Assembly (NCBI GenBank): GCA_030152105.1
Contig: JASLIH010000078.1
Coordinates: 1 to 7,992 of the forward strand
DNA length: 7,992 nt
Reading direction: 5' to 3'
Source of the DNA: Actinomycetes bacterium
GTDB taxonomy: Bacteria > Actinomycetota > CALGFH01
Shown piece by piece: positions 5,141 to 7,992 of this stretch. Below the pieces are notes generated by a model. The model was not told the origin of the DNA and made no database searches. It saw only the letters and a list, made by a program, of their open reading frames with translations. The first letter of the stretch is position 1; every line of letters starts with the position of its first letter. A program made the position numbers and the translations under genes.

Positions 5141-7125
5141 GCTACCGCTACGGGGCCTGGCGGGGTGGGCCCGACCCCCTGGAGCCGCCGTTCGACGTGG
5201 CCAAGGCCCTGGACCGGCTCGGGGACCGGGTCCTGTCCGGCGACCGGGCCGCCGACGCCCTGCGCAACCTGCTCCGCCAGGGCATGCCCGGCACCAGGGG
5301 CCTGCGCGACCTGCTCCGCCAGGCCCGCGACCGGCGCCGGGAGCTGCGCGAGCGGGGCCGCCTGGACGGCACCCTCGAGCAGGTCCGGGAGCTGCTCGAC
5401 CGGGCCGTCGAACAGGAGCGCCAGGCGCTGTTCCCCGACCCGTCGGACGCGGCCCGCCTGGCCGAGGCCGAGCTCGACCAGCTCCCGCCGGACACGGCCC
5501 GGGCCGTCCGCCAGCTGGCCGACTACCAGTGGCGCTCGCCCGAGGCCGCCGCCACCTACGAGCAGATCCGCGACCTGCTCCGCCGCGAGGTGCTCGACTC
5601 CCAGTTCAAGGGGATGCGCGACGCCCTGGCCGGGGCCAGTCCCGAGGAGCTCCAGCGCATCCGGGACATGGTGGCCGACCTCAACGCCATGCTCGAGGCC
5701 GACGCCCGCGGCGAGGACACCCAGCGCCAGTTCGAGGAGTTCATGGAGCGCTACGGCGACATGTTCCCCGAGAACCCGCGCAACCTGGAGGAGCTGGTCG
5801 ACGCCCTGGCCCGCCGGGCCGCGGCGGCCAGCCGGCTGGCCGCCTCGCTCACCCCCGAGCAGCGGGCGGAGCTGGCAGCGCTGTCCGAGTCGGTCCTGGG
5901 CGACCTCGGGCTCCAGTACGAGCTGGACCGGCTCGGCCGCTCGCTCCGCTCGCGCCGGCCCGACCTGTCGTGGGACCAGGGCGCGGCCATGCGCGGCGAG
6001 CAGCCGCTGGGACTTGGCGACGCCACCTCGGCGCTGGAGGAGCTGGCCGATCTCGAATCGCTGGAATCCGCTCTCGGCCAGCGCTACCCCGGGGCGTCGC
6101 TCGACGACATCGACCTGGAGGCGGTCGAGCGGGCGCTGGGCCGGGCGGCCGTCGACGACGTCGAGACCCTGCGCCGGCTGGAGCGGGAGCTGACCGAGCA
6201 GGGCTACCTGGTCCGCGAGCAGGGCGAGCTCAAGCTGAGCCCCAAGGCGATCCGGCGCATCGGCGCCGTCGCCCTCCGCCGGGTCTTCTCCAGCCTCGAG
6301 GAGGGCCGCCGGGGCGACCACGACGTGGCCGGCCTCGGCCTGGCCGGCGAGCCCACCGGCGCCTCCCGCCCCTGGGTCTTCGGCGACGAGGAGCCGCTGG
6401 ACGTGGTCCGCACCGTCCGCAACGCCGTCCTGCGGGGCGCGGGGTCGGGGGCATTCAGGGGGGAGGACTCCCCTCCGAATGAACCGAGACGGCATCGAGC
6501 ACGCGTCCGCCTGGCTCCTGAAGACTTCGAGGTAGAGGAGACGGAGCGCCGGACAAGCGCCGCCGTCTGTCTCCTGGTCGACCAGTCGTATTCGATGCTG
6601 CTGCGGGAGACCTGGGGGATGGCCAAGGCGACCGCGCTGGCCCTGCACAGCCTGGTCTCGACCCGCTACCCGCAGGACGCGCTCGAGGTCATCGGGTTCT
6701 CGCTGCTGGCCAGGACCGTCCGCCCGGCCGACCTGCCCGACCTGGACGCGGCCGTCGGCCAGGGGACCAACCTGCACCACGCCCTGGTCCTGGCCGGCCG
6801 GCACCTGGACCGCCACCCCGAGGCCGAGCCGGTGGTCCTGGTCGTCACCGACGGCGAGCCGACCGCCCACCTGGAGCCCGACGGCTACCCGATCTTCGAC
6901 TACCCGCCCGACCCGCGCACCATCGAGCTGACCCTGACCGAGGTCACCCGGCTGACCCGCCGCCGGGCCACCATCAACGTGTTCATGCTCGACGACGACC
7001 CGCGCCTGGTCGCCTTCGTCGACCTGATCGCCCGCCTCAACGGCGGCCGCGTGTTCGCCCCGTCCCCCGACCGCCTCGGCGACTACGTGGTCAGCGACTA
7101 CCTCCGCGCCCGCCGCGGCCGCTGA
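5137..7125 (+). CDS. VWA (von Willebrand factor A) domain protein, partner of the MoxR-like ATPase
   Basis: A 662-residue soluble protein with no signal peptide or membrane segment. Residues 1 to about 430 are charged and helical, with repeated LRNLLRQ, LRDLLRQ and IRDLLRR segments. A variable linker (about 437-456) leads to the conserved EDFEVEETERRT (462-473) and then the C-terminal VWA domain. The metal-ion-dependent adhesion site is complete: DQSYS (D482, S484, S486), T544 in GQGTNL, and D572 in TDGEPT, so it should bind Mg2+ and a partner protein. It resembles the Rv0959-type protein that pairs with Rv0958-type ATPases. By analogy with RavA-ViaA and CbbQ-CbbO, the pair may act as a chaperone; the target is unknown. 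ATG 5137 is the only start in this frame between the ATPase stop and the homology. Its own Shine-Dalgarno is poor, so it probably depends on coupling through the minicistron. Codons 439-487 are unusually rich in A/T-ending codons. The 3' end overlaps the GNAT gene by 35 nt. Confidence 0.92.
   Translation: MSYRYGAWRGGPDPLEPPFDVAKALDRLGDRVLSGDRAADALRNLLRQGMPGTRGLRDLLRQARDRRRELRERGRLDGTLEQVRELLDRAVEQERQALFPDPSDAARLAEAELDQLPPDTARAVRQLADYQWRSPEAAATYEQIRDLLRREVLDSQFKGMRDALAGASPEELQRIRDMVADLNAMLEADARGEDTQRQFEEFMERYGDMFPENPRNLEELVDALARRAAAASRLAASLTPEQRAELAALSESVLGDLGLQYELDRLGRSLRSRRPDLSWDQGAAMRGEQPLGLGDATSALEELADLESLESALGQRYPGASLDDIDLEAVERALGRAAVDDVETLRRLERELTEQGYLVREQGELKLSPKAIRRIGAVALRRVFSSLEEGRRGDHDVAGLGLAGEPTGASRPWVFGDEEPLDVVRTVRNAVLRGAGSGAFRGEDSPPNEPRRHRARVRLAPEDFEVEETERRTSAAVCLLVDQSYSMLLRETWGMAKATALALHSLVSTRYPQDALEVIGFSLLARTVRPADLPDLDAAVGQGTNLHHALVLAGRHLDRHPEAEPVVLVVTDGEPTAHLEPDGYPIFDYPPDPRTIELTLTEVTRLTRRRATINVFMLDDDPRLVAFVDLIARLNGGRVFAPSPDRLGDYVVSDYLRARRGR
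6452..6481 (+). repeat. 30-nt imperfect palindrome (strong hairpin) inside the VWA gene
   Basis: CATTC at 6452-6456 pairs with GAATG at 6477-6481. After one A/C mismatch, GGGGGGA at 6458-6464 pairs with TCCCCTC at 6469-6475 with one G-T wobble, leaving a GGAC tetraloop. That gives 12 of 13 possible pairs. It encodes part of the variable linker before the VWA domain and marks the start of a run of atypical codons. It may slow ribosomes between domains, or be the trace of a small inserted palindromic element. No function is shown by the sequence itself. Confidence 0.6.
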
Positions 7126-7705
7126 CCCTGGTGTCCACGGCCCGGCGCATGATGGGGCGGGTGGGGGAGCGGCGGCCGGCCTCGCTGAAGCCGGCCTCGG
7201 TGAACATCGACATCGAGCCGACGAACATCTCGTTGGCGTGCTTCTTCGTTCCCTCGGTGTCCTTGGGGTAGCCCTCGACCGTGGTCGCGCCGTGGCCGGC
7301 GGCGAAGGCCACGGCCGCGTCCAGGAGGACGGCGGCGACGCCGCCCCGGCGTTCGCTCCGCAGGACGTAGAAGCAGACGATCGACCAGCAGTCGGGGGTG
7401 TCGTCGAGCGGCTTGATGGTGGGGGAGTTGAGGACCCGCGGGAACGCCTCACGGGGGGCGACGGCGCACCAGCCCACCGGGGTGCCGTCACGGTAGGCCA
7501 GCAGGCCGGGCGGCGGGCCCTCGTCGACCACCTCGCGGAAGGCGGCCCGGGCGCCCTTGCCCCACAGCCGCTCGAACTCGCGGCTGCGGACCCGGTAGAA
7601 CATGCACCAGCAGCCCTTGGGGTCGCCGGGGCGGTCGAACAGGGTGGCCAGGTCGTCCCAGCGGTCCCGGGTCAGCGGGTGGATCTCCAGCTTGGCCTCG
7701 CCCAC
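7091..7705 (-). CDS. GNAT-family N-acetyltransferase
   Basis: A 204-residue protein with a GNAT fold. The N-terminal part has the aromatic/Cys segment GCWCMFYRVR (31-40). VGWCAVAPREAFPRV (77-91) corresponds to the central strands. The acetyl-CoA binding motif A is FYVLRSERRGGVAAVLLDAA (112-131), with the pyrophosphate-binding loop in RSERRGGVA. Motif B-like MFTEAGFSEAGRR (167-179) follows. These enzymes transfer an acetyl group from acetyl-CoA to an amine of a small molecule or protein; the substrate cannot be read from the sequence. The start is GTG 7703-7705, with GAGGAGG (7716-7710) only 4 nt upstream, slightly close but strong. The last 35 nt overlap the convergent VWA gene, and the Gly/Arg-rich tail after residue 190 lies around that overlap. 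It may be co-transcribed with the upstream helical protein, 45 nt away. No link to resistance or toxin-antitoxin function is visible. Confidence 0.85.
   Translation of the reverse strand: MGEAKLEIHPLTRDRWDDLATLFDRPGDPKGCWCMFYRVRSREFERLWGKGARAAFREVVDEGPPPGLLAYRDGTPVGWCAVAPREAFPRVLNSPTIKPLDDTPDCWSIVCFYVLRSERRGGVAAVLLDAAVAFAAGHGATTVEGYPKDTEGTKKHANEMFVGSMSMFTEAGFSEAGRRSPTRPIMRRAVDTRVSGRGGRGGSR
7175..7204 (-). repeat. 15-bp tandem duplication in the GNAT gene
   Basis: GCCGGCCTCGCTGAA (7175-7189) is followed at once by GCCGGCCTCGGTGAA (7190-7204), one mismatch in 15. On the minus strand the two copies encode FTEAG then FSEAG, within the motif B region. The duplication is in frame. The length fits an ordinary replication-slippage event. 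Confidence 0.7.
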
Positions 7706-7713
7706 GTGGCCTC

Positions 7714-7735
7714 CTCGGCTCGTCCCGGCCGAGCC
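7714..7735 (-). promoter_or_regulatory. Overlapping inverted repeats upstream of the GNAT start
   Basis: CTCGGC (7714-7719) can pair with GCCGAG (7728-7733), and GGCTCG (7717-7722) can pair with CGAGCC (7730-7735). On the minus-strand mRNA the 3' arm of the first stem overlaps the 5' end of the GNAT Shine-Dalgarno (7716-7710). It sits in the 45-nt gap after the helical-protein gene, so it might act as a weak terminator without a T-tract or as a translational shield. Arms of 6 bp are weak evidence. Confidence 0.3.
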
Positions 7736-7750
7736 TACCGCGCCCCTGGG

Positions 7751-7992
7751 TCAGTGGTCGGCGGTGATGCGGTCCTCGGCCTCGCGGAGGTCCTTGGCGG
7801 CGCGGGTGGCGCGCTCGCGGGCCGCGATGGCCGCCTCGATGGCCGCGGCGGCGGTGGCCCTGGCCCGGCCGGCCTCCCGTTCGGCCTGGTCGGCCAGACG
7901 CCCCAGCCGCTCGGCGTGGCGGGTGGCCAGCACGGCCTGGTCGGCGGCGAGCCGGGCCCGCTTGCGGGCGTCGTCCCTGGCCACCACCGCCG
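7751..7992 (-). CDS. Small Ala/Arg-rich helical (coiled-coil) protein, possibly partial
   Basis: The frame ends at TGA 7753-7751 and is open to the window edge. Two adjacent GTG codons (7987-7982) could be the start, giving 78 residues, but the upstream context needed to judge a ribosome-binding site is outside the window. The sequence is almost free of helix breakers: long alternations of Ala, Arg, Glu and Leu such as LATRHAERLGRLADQAEREA predict a continuous amphipathic helix, probably a coiled coil. There are no Cys, Trp or recognisable catalytic motifs, no signal peptide and no membrane segment. I do not recognise a family. The composition favours a real gene only moderately, since GC-rich DNA easily yields Ala/Arg-rich open frames, but the absence of Gly/Pro runs and the regular heptad-like pattern support it. 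It lies 45 nt upstream of the GNAT gene on the same strand. Confidence 0.5.
   Translation of the reverse strand, partial: AVVARDDARKRARLAADQAVLATRHAERLGRLADQAEREAGRARATAAAAIEAAIAARERATRAAKDLREAEDRITADH

Noticed and set aside
6479..6535. An out-of-frame 18-codon ORF (ATG 6479, stop TAG at 6533-6535) behind the GGGAGG of the VWA hairpin.
   Set aside because: Its G/C-ending codons are explained by the first codon positions of the Arg/Ala/Leu-rich VWA frame, and the Shine-Dalgarno-like sequence would be locked in the stem. No independent support.
3633..7125. A MoxR-VWA conflict (defence) system of the VMAP type.
   Set aside because: No VMAP-like adaptor, trypsin-like protease, effector nuclease or TIR gene accompanies the pair. 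The Rv0958/Rv0959-type pair looks like a conserved core-genome module.
4741..7491. A 916-codon open frame on the minus strand across the ATPase and VWA genes, and a similar 721-codon frame at 2325-4490.
   Set aside because: Both run antisense to genes with clear conserved motifs, have low-complexity Gly/Ala/Gln/Val composition and no domains. Long antisense frames are expected in DNA this GC-rich.

Overview
The window is very GC-rich DNA with almost every codon ending in G or C, genes packed on both strands, frequent 3' overlaps and GTG starts. This and the gene families (rhodanese next to SufE, an EthR-like TetR, a MoxR-type ATPase next to a VWA protein in the Rv0958/Rv0959 style) suggest an actinobacterial chromosome, possibly from a poorly sampled lineage. 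I see no transposase, integrase, phage gene, CRISPR array or RNA gene.

Layout. (1) 1-822, plus strand: the 3' end of a thiosulfate sulfurtransferase followed after 3 nt by a SufE-like sulfur acceptor, a small persulfide-handling operon. (2) 806-2445, minus strand: a TetR-family regulator followed by a PIG3-type NAD(P)H:quinone oxidoreductase, apparently translationally coupled. The TetR gene looks leaderless. Its coding sequence carries a perfect 24-bp palindrome near the start, and a 10-bp hairpin at its 3' end buries half of the ribosome-binding site of the oxidoreductase. (3) 2526-3563, plus strand: a stand-alone 5'-3' exonuclease (FEN/PolA N-terminal type) with all metal ligands present. 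(4) 3633-7125, plus strand: a MoxR/ChlI-like AAA+ ATPase and a 662-residue VWA protein with an intact MIDAS, a likely two-component ATPase/metal-binding chaperone machine. (5) 7091-7992, minus strand: a GNAT acetyltransferase, preceded by a small Ala/Arg-rich helical protein cut by the window edge.

The most unusual structure is the AAA/VWA junction. Two copies of a 41-42 bp repeat sit there. They create an 87-nt minicistron whose start overlaps the stop of the ATPase gene (ATGA) and whose stop overlaps the start of the VWA gene (again ATGA). This is the architecture known from mycobacterial MIRU repeats in senX3-regX3, in an unrelated sequence and between different genes. A second oddity lies inside the VWA gene: a 30-nt near-perfect hairpin opens a run of atypical codons just before the VWA domain.

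Most of the window is ordinary housekeeping or accessory metabolism. The candidates for something undescribed are small cis-acting and repeat structures rather than a new multi-gene system.
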